Source: CAZOLI01 sp964580675
GTDB taxonomy: Bacteria; Planctomycetota; MHYJ01; CAYXQY01
Length of the DNA stretch: 57,914 nucleotides
NCBI GenBank assembly: GCA_964580675.1
Contig: CAZOLI010000019.1
Location: 1 to 57,914 of the forward strand
Reading direction: 5' to 3'
This document shows positions 1 through 9,456 of this stretch, in pieces. Every line of letters begins with the position of its first letter. Positions within the stretch are counted from its first letter, which is position 1. The notes beneath the pieces were generated by a model, which ran no database searches, had not been told where the DNA came from, and was given only the letters and a program-made list of their open reading frames with translations. Made by a program: the position numbers and the translations under genes.

Positions 1-54
1 CTTGACGTTAAACTTGCTCGCGTCAACGTCGCGTACCTGTGTTTCCGGTGCCAT
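1..54 (-). CDS. sufB: Fe-S cluster assembly protein SufB, N-terminal fragment (runs off the window edge)
   Basis: The reverse strand reads ATG at 54-52 followed by 17 open codons (MAPETQVRDVDASKFNVK) to the window edge. The gene begins 60 nt downstream of the sufC stop on the same strand, and SufB usually follows or precedes SufC in SUF operons, where SufBCD forms the scaffold that builds Fe-S clusters. Only 18 codons are visible, so the assignment rests mainly on the sufC neighbour; SufD is the alternative. Confidence 0.5.
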   Translation of the reverse strand, partial: MAPETQVRDVDASKFNVK

Positions 55-114
55 GATAATTTTTGGTGAATGAAGTGTGAATAAAGGTTCGAACGATAAC
101 CACGGATCGAGTCA

Positions 115-939
115 TTAGGCGGGTTGTTCCGCTTCGGATTCGGTCACGTCCTGTTCTTCTTCCAGTTCGATGTCCAGTCCGAGTTCGTCCCGGATGCCCT
201 CGTAGCCTTCCTCTTCGAGTGTATGGGCCAGTTCGGCTCCGCCGGATTTGACGATACGGCCATCCATCATCACGTGAACGTGGTCCGGTTCGATGTACTC
301 CAGGATGCGTTCGTAGTGCGTGATGAGGAGAACCCCCATCCCGGTTTCTTCAAACTGCCGGTTCACGCCGTCCGCCACCACTTTCAGGGCATCGATGTCG
401 AGTCCGGAGTCGGTTTCGTCGAGGATGGCGAACTCCGGTTCAATCATCTTCATCTGAAGTACTTCGTTTCGTTTTTTCTCGCCCCCGGAGAAACCGGCGT
501 TCAGGTACCGGTTGGCAAACTCTTCATCAATGTCAAGGTCGTCCATCGCCTCCATGAGCTGGTTTCGGAATTCCGTTACGGGAATCTCGTCGTCCTCTTC
601 CCGCCGGGCATTCACCGCCGTTCGCAGGAATTGGTCGACGCGGACCCCCATGACCTCACCGGGGTACTGGAACGCGAGAAACAGGCCGGCACGGGCCCGT
701 TCATCGGATTCCATCTCGAGGAGGTCATCACCGTTTAGGTTGACTTCGCCTTCCGTCACCTCAAAGGACGGATTCCCCATAAGACTGTGAGCCAGGGTGC
801 TTTTGCCGGAACCGTTCGGTCCCATGAGTGCATGAATTTCTCCTTTACCGATGTTGAGGTCAAGGCCTTTCAGAATTTCTTCGTCACCGTCCTCGGACGG
901 TTGGACGTGCAGGTTGGAAATCTTTAGTGTGTCACTCAT
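115..939 (-). CDS. sufC: SufC, Fe-S cluster assembly ATPase
   Basis: This is the cytoplasmic ABC-type ATPase of the SufBCD scaffold complex. In 274 aa it shows Walker A (GPNGSGKST, about residues 40-48), Q-loop Gln91, the SufC-typical signature SGGEKKRNE (151-159), Walker B with catalytic Glu (AILDETDSGLD, 171-181) and a switch His in LITHYER. SufC proteins are usually about 250 aa; the extra length is an acidic C-terminal tail (ELEEEQDVTESEAEQPA). It starts at ATG 939 and is followed by sufB. A promoter at 982-1010 and a perfect palindrome at 1033-1059 lie upstream. Family assignment is firm. Confidence 0.97.
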   Translation of the reverse strand: MSDTLKISNLHVQPSEDGDEEILKGLDLNIGKGEIHALMGPNGSGKSTLAHSLMGNPSFEVTEGEVNLNGDDLLEMESDERARAGLFLAFQYPGEVMGVRVDQFLRTAVNARREEDDEIPVTEFRNQLMEAMDDLDIDEEFANRYLNAGFSGGEKKRNEVLQMKMIEPEFAILDETDSGLDIDALKVVADGVNRQFEETGMGVLLITHYERILEYIEPDHVHVMMDGRIVKSGGAELAHTLEEEGYEGIRDELGLDIELEEEQDVTESEAEQPA

Positions 940-981
940 GATTCAGTTCATGAAAAAAATCAAGTCCAATTAGCACAGAAC

Positions 982-1010
982 ATTTTATTTTAACAACCGG
1001 TGGACTGCAA
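982..1010 (-). promoter_or_regulatory. Candidate sigma70-type promoter of sufC
   Basis: On the minus strand TTGCAG (1010-1005) is separated by exactly 17 nt from TAAAAT (987-982). It lies about 45-70 nt upstream of the sufC ATG. Spacing is ideal and both hexamers are 4-5/6 matches. Inferred from consensus only. Confidence 0.5.
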
Positions 1011-1032
1011 CCCATCAAATCCCCCGTCTGTT

Positions 1033-1059
1033 TAATCTTTAGTATTTCACTAAAGATTA
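1033..1059 (-). promoter_or_regulatory. Perfect 11-bp palindrome upstream of the suf promoter, candidate operator
   Basis: TAATCTTTAGT (1033-1043) and ACTAAAGATTA (1049-1059) are perfect inverted arms around a 5-nt centre. The site is just upstream of the -35 element at 1010-1005. No T-tract follows on the minus strand, so it reads better as a protein-binding site than as a terminator of the preceding operon, which ends at 1230. A Rrf2-type Fe-S regulator is a natural candidate, but the sequence is not a clear IscR or SufR consensus. Confidence 0.5.
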
Positions 1060-1229
1060 CTGTTAAAAAAACAAATGAACCGTTGAATCAGCATGTTACA
1101 GAATAATAATTTCGATTTCAAATTCATTGAAGTTGTTTTTTGAACGAAAAAGCAGAGGAAATAATAATTTGTCGATACGGGTTCTCGTGTGGGGCCCATT
1201 TACCGTATTTCCCGGTCAGGATTTCGGGT

Positions 1230-4076
1230 TTACTCCTCATCAAGACGATCCTGGGCCCGCCGTTTGGCACGATCAAACACATCAGGGGATGTTCTGTCGT
1301 CGTCTTCTTGTTCGGTGTCATCGTCTTCCGGTTCCTCCGGGGGTTCCGATTCCCTCGTTTCACCGGTTTGGCGTTTCTCCGGAGCCGACGCTTCGGTCAC
1401 CGGTGACGTTTGTTCTTTTTTTCTGAAAAGCTTTATAACGCTTTCCGGGACGAGAGCGTTTTTCAGATAGCGAAGGAGGCGGGCGGGCTCGCTTGTTTTC
1501 CAGAGACCATAAAGGATTCGGTTCAGACGGAGGCGGCGCCAGGCGATTTCCAGAACCATGAGAAGGAGACCGAGCAGAGCAAGAAGGGGAATAAGCGAGG
1601 ACCGAACCCGGGCGGTACCCTGTGTTTCGTACGCCTGCTCCGGGTTAATGCGCTCCGTTCCCCCCGTTATTTCAGCGATTTGTTTCAATATTTTTCCACC
1701 CTGCTGTTTCCAGTTCTGGTCGGAGGAGCGCGGTTTGAACTCGGGCGAATACGGGACGCCCACCGGGGGAAGTTCCCGGGCGCGGCCGTTGCCGAGACTG
1801 ACGGCACCGATGTACAAACCTTTTTCCTTCAGGGGAACGTTTGCTTCCAGTGTATCCGGGCCGCGCCAGGTGAGGTCAACGGTTTTCGTTTTCGCTTCGT
1901 TCGGGTACACGATGCGGGCGGTTGGACTGTCGCCCACCACGGTCGACGTTCGCTCCGGGTCAAGTTCCACAGTAATGATTCCCGTGGACCCTTCCCGACG
2001 GAAGTCCGTGTGAATGTTCTCCCCGGACGCATCGCCCGAAAGCCATCGTGTGACGGAACTCATAAATCCCCCGTAATGTGACCAGTTCAAAAAGGGACCG
2101 GTATATTTGCCGTCCACCTCGAACGGAAGGGCCGCGGATCGACCGAGACCAATGTTCCAGTAGGCCAGTGCCGGATCCTGATCTTTGTTGTTCATCACAA
2201 GACCGGCTGATGCATTTTTTCGGAGTCGAGTAATGTTATAACCGCCTATTTGTGGGGGGTTTTCCGGAATGCGAGAACTAATGCGGCGAAAATCGGGCAG
2301 AAACTGGAGGGAAACGGGGTCCTCCTGGAAGGATCGATTCACCGTTATGGAAATATCCTGTACGAAGATCCGGGGCAGGTCGCGGGAATCGTTCGTGAAG
2401 TAGACCTGGCCTCCTCCTTTTTTGGCGACTTCTTTGAGAAATTCGGCGTGAGTGTCTTTATTTGTCCCGAGTCCCACAACACTGATGGTAATGCCCGCTT
2501 TGTTCCATTTTTGAACCAGTGACGGGACACGATTCCGCTGTTGGGAGTCACGGGCATCCGAAAAAAGGATGATGTGTCTCACGGCGCCCGAACTGTTCGA
2601 AAGCATTCCTGTTGCGGCCTTCAAGCCGGTCCGGACGTCGATGCCACCGCCGCCGGATCCAATTCGTTTTACGGTGGATAGGAGTTTTGTTGGTTGGTCA
2701 CCAATTTTGCGAAGTGGTGAAACCACGTCCGGCGCGGTGTTTACGGCCAGAACCCCTACTTCGTCTCCGGGCAGCAGGGTTTTTATGGCTTCAATGGATG
2801 CGATGTTGGCCAGGTCCATTTTGGTTTTCCCTCCTCGTACGTTCGCCGCCATGCTTCCGGATCGGTCCAGGACAATAACCACGGAGGCGTTCAGTTTCCG
2901 GTGCTCCCGTTTCAGGTCCATGGATACCGGCAGTATCGGCTCAAGCGGTGATTCCCGGTATCCCCCACGGGCGAAACTTCGTTTCCCTCCGGTCATTAAA
3001 AATCCACCACCAAAATTCTTAACCCAGTTTTTGATGGAAGACATACGGGTTCGACCCAGGTTTCCACCGGACACGTTCTCAAGCACCACTGCTTCGTACG
3101 ACATCAGTTCTCGAAGACTTCCAAAGGTCTCGTTCGTGGTCTGTACGTCGACGGGCAGTTTTTGTTTTTGAAGGGCTCTGACAAATTTGTCCTTCCTCGG
3201 TTGTTCCCCGGACTGTACGACCAGGATGCGCCCGGGAGCGTTTACACGGACCGCTCCCAATCCAAGGTTGTTCTCGGGTACCCGATCGTCCTCCCGGTTG
3301 ATCTCGACCCGATAGGGATGTATCCCCGGTTCCTCCAGCCGATCTCGAAAAATCCACCGATTTTGCCCGGGATGAACGGATCTTTTTCCTTTAGCCAGCA
3401 CGGACTTCCCGCGCATGACTCGGTACGGCACCGTTTCCTCGACGTCGGATTGTACCTTTACCGAGAACTGGAACGGCTCACCCGGTTCCACCTGGTCCGG
3501 CAGGGAGAGTTTTGTCACCGCCACATCTGTTCGGGGGCCCCTTGATAGGTTCCGGTAATCAATCGGGACGTTGTTGGACCGGGCCCACATGGCCATGGGG
3601 AGGGGGTTGATGGTGGTGTATTTTCCGTCGCTCAATACCAGAATCCGCCCCGGCACACCGGGGTGCATCAGGCTGTACGTATCTTTTAGTGCGCCATGCA
3701 GATCCGTGGCGTCACGGTCCAGTTCGGTTTTCCGGGTTCCGCCGCGGTCGCCCGGCCGTTTTTTCACCCGGGTATTTCCCCCGAATTCCAGAATACCAAG
3801 TCGGCTTTCCGACGGTTGAGATGCGCGAATTCGGTTGGTCAGTTCGTTCATGGTGTCCCGGGCCTCCGGGGATATGCTTCTGGATCGGTCCACAAGAACC
3901 CAGAGATCGATGCCGTTTCCCGATTTGTTCAGTGAAGGGCCCGTCAGGGCGAACACCAGGAGCAGAACGGTCAGCACGCGGAACAGGCCGGTGGTTCCTC
4001 CTCTCCGGATGTACTTGACCCAGAGAACGGCAAGTGGAATCAGAAGTAACAGGGCTTCCGGATAATGAAGGTGCAT
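1230..4076 (-). CDS. Membrane-anchored double-VWA protein with GATase1-like domain
   Basis: This 948-aa protein has two N-terminal membrane segments (about 6-22 and 31-48), a first VWA-like domain with a MIDAS-type DRSRS at 63-67, a beta-sandwich region, a glutamine-amidotransferase-like fold around 282-385, a second VWA with DRSGS at 404-408, a C-terminal membrane segment (about 824-846) and an acidic cytoplasmic tail. This architecture is known from planctomycete and related MoxR/DUF58 operons, where VWA proteins are thought to act with the MoxR chaperone-like ATPase in envelope processes; substrates are unknown. It is the last gene of the operon, 143 nt after the BatA-like gene. The first MIDAS has Arg in place of the usual Gly, so metal binding there is uncertain. 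Confidence 0.85.
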   Translation of the reverse strand: MHLHYPEALLLLIPLAVLWVKYIRRGGTTGLFRVLTVLLLVFALTGPSLNKSGNGIDLWVLVDRSRSISPEARDTMNELTNRIRASQPSESRLGILEFGGNTRVKKRPGDRGGTRKTELDRDATDLHGALKDTYSLMHPGVPGRILVLSDGKYTTINPLPMAMWARSNNVPIDYRNLSRGPRTDVAVTKLSLPDQVEPGEPFQFSVKVQSDVEETVPYRVMRGKSVLAKGKRSVHPGQNRWIFRDRLEEPGIHPYRVEINREDDRVPENNLGLGAVRVNAPGRILVVQSGEQPRKDKFVRALQKQKLPVDVQTTNETFGSLRELMSYEAVVLENVSGGNLGRTRMSSIKNWVKNFGGGFLMTGGKRSFARGGYRESPLEPILPVSMDLKREHRKLNASVVIVLDRSGSMAANVRGGKTKMDLANIASIEAIKTLLPGDEVGVLAVNTAPDVVSPLRKIGDQPTKLLSTVKRIGSGGGGIDVRTGLKAATGMLSNSSGAVRHIILFSDARDSQQRNRVPSLVQKWNKAGITISVVGLGTNKDTHAEFLKEVAKKGGGQVYFTNDSRDLPRIFVQDISITVNRSFQEDPVSLQFLPDFRRISSRIPENPPQIGGYNITRLRKNASAGLVMNNKDQDPALAYWNIGLGRSAALPFEVDGKYTGPFLNWSHYGGFMSSVTRWLSGDASGENIHTDFRREGSTGIITVELDPERTSTVVGDSPTARIVYPNEAKTKTVDLTWRGPDTLEANVPLKEKGLYIGAVSLGNGRARELPPVGVPYSPEFKPRSSDQNWKQQGGKILKQIAEITGGTERINPEQAYETQGTARVRSSLIPLLALLGLLLMVLEIAWRRLRLNRILYGLWKTSEPARLLRYLKNALVPESVIKLFRKKEQTSPVTEASAPEKRQTGETRESEPPEEPEDDDTEQEDDDRTSPDVFDRAKRRAQDRLDEE

Positions 4077-4219
4077 TGACGGGTCGTTACTGTACGGAAA
4101 ATGTTATCGAAAGAAAAAAAATTCGGTTTTCGGTAGCTGTTTCCGGAGTGATCTTGCCGGTTTTATTCCGATGATTGTCACGGAGGGCCTCATCTATCGT
4201 CATGCGAATGTTTTTCCCA

Positions 4220-6091
4220 TCAGGAAGTTGGTTCTTCTTCGGAACTCGCCGAGTGCTTCTTCGAAAGCAGAACCCAGTTTAACAGACACGCCCCGAGGAC
4301 AAGAATCAGGAGAAGCGTCTGCAATGGCCGGGTCCGCCGTTTTTCAATTCGGGACGTATCGGTTCCCTGTTCGGTGTTCATGGTTTCGGCCGATAGATCT
4401 GTCAGGTTTGATTCTTCCGGGTTCATGAAGTTCACCCGGAAGTGCCACGTCTTTTTGGCGTCCGTTTCTGTGTTGGTTTTCTGAAGCCGGTAATTTCCGG
4501 CAACCGGTAACCGGTTCAATTTGACGGTGGTGTTATGTTTCAGTGATTCGGTCTGTTCGTCGGGGTGCACCAGTTTCCATTGCGTGTGTTCTCCCGATTC
4601 ACCCGGTTTGTCCATTGTGGTGTTCAGCTGAACCGGCGAGTCAATCCGCCAGTTCTGACGCCGTGGACCGGGTATTCGGTCCCGGGCGATGTCGACCAGG
4701 TTCGACATGAGTATGGGCCAGGCGATACTCCGATCAATGCTTGAATCGCGGATGGTGAAGTTTGTGATGTATCTGTTGTTTTCTCCTTCGGAAAGCGAAT
4801 AAAGCAATGGCACATCTCCGGAGGAAATCAATGGTGTTCCATTCCCGGGTGAGCGTTCCATGTTCACACCACCGAAGACCACGCCCCTGAGAACGGTGTT
4901 TTTTAACAGGGGATGGGTTTTTTCCACGAGGTAAGGTCCTCTGACCCGGCCGTTGTTTTCGGAGGACGTGGTTTTTAGGCCAAAATACGTAATCGGGTTG
5001 GGCGGAAACCGGTTCCGGTTTGCGGAACCCACGAGAAGATGTGGTGGTTGGTCCCTGATCTTCAATGAAACGTTCCGGTTGGCCTGCAAGGATTTTCGAA
5101 CGGCGGTTCTTGCCGGTCCCTCCGGAAGTTCGATGCCGGCTCGAAGTACCCTCGTGTTTCCCGTCAGAAACCGGATATTGTTGTCCAGGTTGAGGGCGTC
5201 GTTGTCCGTTCGTAGCTGAAACTGCAATTTCTCGAGTTTGCCGCGAGGGATTTTTATGGTGGTCTTCCACGTGTCCATGCCATTCACACGAATGGATTTT
5301 TCCAGAAACGACCGGTCTTCTGCAGTGGCATTCACCCTGATGTTTCGCGGCTGTCCCGAGTAGTTTTTCAGGACCACCATGATCCGGTCCGTGTCACCGG
5401 TCGTGTTCGACGTTCGTTTTCCACCGATCCAGGCCACGTTATCAAGGGGTTTTCCGACGGATTTCCACGTGAAATCGGAGGGAAGCTGACCGGAGTACGC
5501 CTTCGGGGGCTGGTCCGTCAGGAAAAGGACTTCGGCCCCTTCTGCCCCGACACGAAAAATAGTTTGAACCATTTCGTCGATGTTGTAGGAGGTATGGTGC
5601 GGGTTCAGCCGGTTGATGACCTTCTTGGCTTCCCCGGGGGATAGTCCGGTGGAGCCGACGCGTTCCGGCGGGTACCCGGAGGCCACAATGGTGTACAGGT
5701 AATCACCGCTGTCCTCGGAGAGGAAAGATCTGGCTTCCTCCTTGATTTTTTGAAGACTGGTCTCCCCGTCGTTGTGCTCGGCAAGCATGGAGGCGGAGAG
5801 GTCGAGGGCGATAATACGGTGGGTTTGTTCGTGGAGAAAGGCCGGGCGGGCGAGGAGGAACGAAAGGAGAAGCGCCGCCAGAAGCTCCAGAAGCAGTGAA
5901 CTTGATATGGGGGGACGTTCCAGACGCCGGCCGGTGGAGGGTTCTCTGGTTATCCGTTTCCAGAGGAAGAGTGCGGACACCGGTGACTTCTGATACCGGT
6001 GGCGAAAGAAGTGAATCGCCAGAATAACCGGTAAGGAAACCAGGGCAAGAAAACCCCAGGGATTCAAAAATGTAATTGGTCCCCAGTTCAT
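4220..6091 (-). CDS. BatA-like VWA membrane protein
   Basis: The N-terminus carries the two-helix BatA/aerotolerance-regulator region (FLNPWGFLALVSLPVILAIH at 8-27 and a second helix at about 65-85). A VWA domain follows with MIDAS DLSAS at 97-101. The rest is extracytoplasmic and ends in one membrane helix (LLLILVLGACLLNWVLL) near the C-terminus, 623 aa in total. Bat-type proteins work with MoxR and DUF58 partners encoded in the same operon; a role in envelope integrity is inferred from the family. It lies 61 nt downstream of the DUF58 gene. Confidence 0.85.
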   Translation of the reverse strand: MNWGPITFLNPWGFLALVSLPVILAIHFFRHRYQKSPVSALFLWKRITREPSTGRRLERPPISSSLLLELLAALLLSFLLARPAFLHEQTHRIIALDLSASMLAEHNDGETSLQKIKEEARSFLSEDSGDYLYTIVASGYPPERVGSTGLSPGEAKKVINRLNPHHTSYNIDEMVQTIFRVGAEGAEVLFLTDQPPKAYSGQLPSDFTWKSVGKPLDNVAWIGGKRTSNTTGDTDRIMVVLKNYSGQPRNIRVNATAEDRSFLEKSIRVNGMDTWKTTIKIPRGKLEKLQFQLRTDNDALNLDNNIRFLTGNTRVLRAGIELPEGPARTAVRKSLQANRNVSLKIRDQPPHLLVGSANRNRFPPNPITYFGLKTTSSENNGRVRGPYLVEKTHPLLKNTVLRGVVFGGVNMERSPGNGTPLISSGDVPLLYSLSEGENNRYITNFTIRDSSIDRSIAWPILMSNLVDIARDRIPGPRRQNWRIDSPVQLNTTMDKPGESGEHTQWKLVHPDEQTESLKHNTTVKLNRLPVAGNYRLQKTNTETDAKKTWHFRVNFMNPEESNLTDLSAETMNTEQGTDTSRIEKRRTRPLQTLLLILVLGACLLNWVLLSKKHSASSEEEPTS

Positions 6092-6152
6092 CGGTTAATT
6101 ATGCGATAAGTATGGTTGAAATTACGTCGTGTGAACGTATCGATATTGGTGT

Positions 6153-6998
6153 TCATGTTGAGGAAACCATTTCGGCCGGGAGCAGTACGTCACGAAACAG
6201 GTTTCCGAGGGACGTTTCCGCCGAACCCTGTGCAAATTGAGCTCCCACATAGGTCGCCGTTCTTCGCAGGTTATTTGACAGTGTCCGCAGTGCGTTTCTG
6301 TACTCACGAATCTCGTTTTCCGTTACGTAACAATTCATGGTTTGCCCGGTTTCCACGTCCGTTAACCGGTTTCCTCCGTCAAGGTCGGGGTTCCGCTCCG
6401 TTTCTGCAAGTATCTGGACCAGGTTCGTCCTGGCCCCGTTCCGGGCAAAGCGGGGCAGAAACGATTCCGGGTCCTCGGGGAACAGGAAGTCGGAAATGAC
6501 GAACCGTACGGAGCCGCGGCGTAAAAGGGGGGATATGTTGTCCATCTGTTCCGGCAGGGTGGCGGTTCCCTGAAAATTCATCCGCCGCAGTTCCGAAACC
6601 CAGTTTCCCTCCAATTCACGGACGGAGGTTCCGGCAAAGATACCGGTGACGTCCATTTGCTGGTTTTCGGCCATCATCATGAGTGCAACGGCGGTGGCCT
6701 GGATCTGGTGTTTTTTGTCGTCCGTAATGGCAATGGACCGGCTTCCGTCAACGATCACCTCCACGCGAGGATGGACTTCCTCCCGAAATTGCTTGATTAC
6801 GTAATTCCCGGTTCGTGCGTACGCATTCCAGTCGATGCGCCGGATGTCGTCACCGGGCTGGTACTCCCGGTGTTCCTGATATTCTATGGAGTTCCCGATT
6901 CCCGTCCCGCCAAATTCCCCGAAGGATCTTCCCTCCGGTCGATCGGGAACGTGGAGGGCAAACTGTTCCGATACGTTCTGTATGGGTTTTTCGTTCAT
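6153..6998 (-). CDS. DUF58 domain protein
   Basis: The protein (281 aa) contains the DUF58 hallmark YQPGDDIRRIDWNAYARTG (about 46-63) and a degenerate VWA strand with DGSRS at 84-88. DUF58 proteins are the regular partners of MoxR ATPases and Bat-type VWA proteins. An in-frame start exists at 7136, but ATG 6998 is chosen because it overlaps the stop of the ABC permease as ATGA, a coupling seen elsewhere in this operon, and because the protein then begins just before the conserved region. No transmembrane segment is visible, in contrast to longer DUF58 proteins. Confidence 0.9.
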   Translation of the reverse strand: MNEKPIQNVSEQFALHVPDRPEGRSFGEFGGTGIGNSIEYQEHREYQPGDDIRRIDWNAYARTGNYVIKQFREEVHPRVEVIVDGSRSIAITDDKKHQIQATAVALMMMAENQQMDVTGIFAGTSVRELEGNWVSELRRMNFQGTATLPEQMDNISPLLRRGSVRFVISDFLFPEDPESFLPRFARNGARTNLVQILAETERNPDLDGGNRLTDVETGQTMNCYVTENEIREYRNALRTLSNNLRRTATYVGAQFAQGSAETSLGNLFRDVLLPAEMVSST

Positions 6999-8527
6999 TG
7001 TGATTGAAGATCCGCCTTTTTCAGATGATCGTTGATCTGCCTGGATCCGATAACGATGGAGGGAAGGAAAAGAAAAATTCCGACGGCCAGTGCGGCGGTA
7101 TCCAGCATCTGCCAATTGATATCTTCCGGTTGCCAAAATTTGGTCAGAATGACAAAGGGATTAAAGAACGCAAGCGTTTCCGGGGCCGTATCGTTTGCGT
7201 CGGGAAACAGCAGGAGCCCGACCAGGTAGGGGACAATCATGATGATCATAATGGCGAGGAAGGTGATGCCCCGATACCACTTCTGGCTTTTTCCGGCGGA
7301 AAAGGATCGGAGCCCCCGCGAAACGTGGTAGCTTATGCCCACGTACATACAGAGATAGGCGGCCACTGTAAAATTGATCTTGAAAAATCGGGATTCCGAT
7401 AACGGCGTTCCTTTCATCGGAAGGTACAGATGGATGATTACGAGCAGAAACATCATAAGCGCAATGCAGAGGATGCTGTACCGGTAACCGAAGGAATCTC
7501 CGGACAGAAAAACGGATCGGAGGTTTTTAAAACGGGAAGCGGCGTAGTTTTTAATTGATTTCCGGGGGATTCGCGGACGCTCGGTACTCCAGAGAAATGA
7601 GGTGATGGTGAGCAGGATCCAGAGGCCGATTAGAGTCGGAGCAATGATAAGGTCGTAGGATCGGGAAGACCAGGTCGCCTGTAGGACGGGATAGCAGAGC
7701 GTCAGGGGAATAATAAACAACATGGCCAGACGAATTGGCGCCGAACGGTTCCGGGAGGGATTCATCAACATACATCGGTTTGCCTCATACAGGAAGTAAC
7801 AGGTGCATCCCCAGATCAGCAGATTATGACCGAGGTCCACCAGGAACTCAACGGTGCTGTACCCGAGGAAAACAGAAATAATGCTCCCCAGGTTAAACGA
7901 CATGGAGCCCAGGTACACCACCATGGACCCGGAAACAAACATAAGGAAACCCATGACGAATATTTTGGACGCCCCTCTGTTCACGAGCATACTGCAGTAG
8001 AGGTAAATCAGGCACAGGAGAATTGTGTTGAGGACGATCAAAGCAAGTGAGCCCAGAATTACCGGAAACGATATCCCGCGGAGAATATACGAAAACCCGA
8101 TAAAGGGAATCAGGGCGGAGATGAGAAGGAGGAGTTTTACCAGGCCCGCAAGGAGTTTTCCCCGCACGATCTGTCCGGGGGAGAGTGTCGTAACTTTTAA
8201 CAGGTCCAGGGAGTCCCGGTCTTTTTCGTATACGTGAGACAGAAACACGGTCATCGGAATGCCACACAGGCTGATCACGCCCAGGGCAAGGAGGAGAACC
8301 CCGAATGCTTGGTCCCCCGCTCCGTAGGAGAGGACACCCTGCTGGGAGGTTCCAGCTCCTCCCATTGCGATGACGAAGATGGCCAGTATCAGCAGGCAGA
8401 TATAGTTTATGCCGATGAATGAATAAATGTGAACCCGGCTGCGGACGGCCTGTCGAATCTCCCGCATCAGAAGCGGGTTCAGTTTGGTCTTCCACCAATC
8501 CAGGAATCTCGAGGCAAATTCGATCAT
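6995..8527 (-). CDS. ABC-2 type transporter permease
   Basis: This 510-aa, highly hydrophobic protein has about ten to twelve predicted membrane helices and an N-terminal sequence typical of ABC-2 permeases that act beside NosF/GldA-like ATPases (NPLLMREIRQAVRSR). It starts 2 nt after the stop of the ABC ATPase gene, with which it presumably forms one exporter. The substrate cannot be read from sequence. Its stop overlaps the DUF58 start by 4 nt, tying the transporter to the MoxR/VWA operon. Confidence 0.85.
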   Translation of the reverse strand: MIEFASRFLDWWKTKLNPLLMREIRQAVRSRVHIYSFIGINYICLLILAIFVIAMGGAGTSQQGVLSYGAGDQAFGVLLLALGVISLCGIPMTVFLSHVYEKDRDSLDLLKVTTLSPGQIVRGKLLAGLVKLLLLISALIPFIGFSYILRGISFPVILGSLALIVLNTILLCLIYLYCSMLVNRGASKIFVMGFLMFVSGSMVVYLGSMSFNLGSIISVFLGYSTVEFLVDLGHNLLIWGCTCYFLYEANRCMLMNPSRNRSAPIRLAMLFIIPLTLCYPVLQATWSSRSYDLIIAPTLIGLWILLTITSFLWSTERPRIPRKSIKNYAASRFKNLRSVFLSGDSFGYRYSILCIALMMFLLVIIHLYLPMKGTPLSESRFFKINFTVAAYLCMYVGISYHVSRGLRSFSAGKSQKWYRGITFLAIMIIMIVPYLVGLLLFPDANDTAPETLAFFNPFVILTKFWQPEDINWQMLDTAALAVGIFLFLPSIVIGSRQINDHLKKADLQSQ

Positions 8528-8529
8528 GT

Positions 8530-9456
8530 CTATTGAAGGGAGCCTTCCGTCGCTTCCATAAAGATGTCTTCCAGGTCGTTTTGCTGAAATTTTACCTCAA
8601 CCGGGTGCAGGTTTTTCTCGAGCAGGTTGTTGATAAATTCGGGAACATCCTCCTCGGTCCCCGAAAAATGCACACGGATAAACGGGGGCGAAGGCGTCAC
8701 GTCGTTTACCATCGGCATAACGGCGAGGGTTTCCAGCAGGTCGTCCCCGCTATCCAGAAACCGAATTTCCAGTTCCCGACCCGGTGTGATTTCTTCCAGC
8801 GCCTCCTCAACTGTGCCCGAAACCAGAATTTTCCCCTGTTCGATGATGGCCAGGGCATCACAGATTTCGGATAGTTCGGCGAGGATGTGGGAACTGACCA
8901 TGATGGTCTTGTCCAGCCGGGCCAGTTCTTTAATCAGTTCCCGGATTTCCACCCGGGCTCGGGGGTCCAGATTGGCGGCCGGTTCGTCCAGAAGGAGCAC
9001 GTCCGGGTCGTTAATCAGTGTACGGGCAAGGCACAGCCGCTGCTTCATACCGGCCGAGAGTTTTCGAACCCTCCGGTTCCTCAGGTCCATCACGTCCGTA
9101 AAATCCATAATATGGTCCAGCGTGTTCTCCAACTCCCGTCCGGCCAATCCATACGAGCGACCAAAAAATTCAAGGTAATCGCGAATGGTCATGTTTTTGT
9201 ACACACCGAATTTATCCGGAAGGAACCCGATGATCGACCGGACGGTTTCGGGTTCGTTGACCACGGAATGACCATTAATGTAGCCATCGCCTGAGTCCGG
9301 TGTGTCGAGTGTGGCAAGTATGCGCAGGGTGGTTGTTTTTCCGGCACCATTCGGCCCGATAAACCCGAAGACCTGGCCGGTCTCCGCCGTAAAGGAGGCA
9401 CTGTCAACGGCTTTGAGGTCACCAAATGTTCTTGTCAGGTTTTTTACCTCAATCAT
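8530..9456 (-). CDS. ABC transporter ATP-binding protein (GldA/NosF-like)
   Basis: An ABC ATPase of 308 aa with Walker A GPNGAGKTT (34-42), signature LSAGMKQRL, Walker B VLLLDEPAANLDP and a switch His (VSSHILAEL). The C-terminal approximately 85 residues form the extra domain common in ABC-2 exporter ATPases. The start is placed at ATG 9456 (MIEVKNLTRTFG), which overlaps the upstream gene by 8 nt; the longer reading from 9531 adds a low-complexity Thr/Pro/Ser leader with no family match. It pairs with the permease immediately downstream. Confidence 0.92.
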   Translation of the reverse strand: MIEVKNLTRTFGDLKAVDSASFTAETGQVFGFIGPNGAGKTTTLRILATLDTPDSGDGYINGHSVVNEPETVRSIIGFLPDKFGVYKNMTIRDYLEFFGRSYGLAGRELENTLDHIMDFTDVMDLRNRRVRKLSAGMKQRLCLARTLINDPDVLLLDEPAANLDPRARVEIRELIKELARLDKTIMVSSHILAELSEICDALAIIEQGKILVSGTVEEALEEITPGRELEIRFLDSGDDLLETLAVMPMVNDVTPSPPFIRVHFSGTEEDVPEFINNLLEKNLHPVEVKFQQNDLEDIFMEATEGSLQ

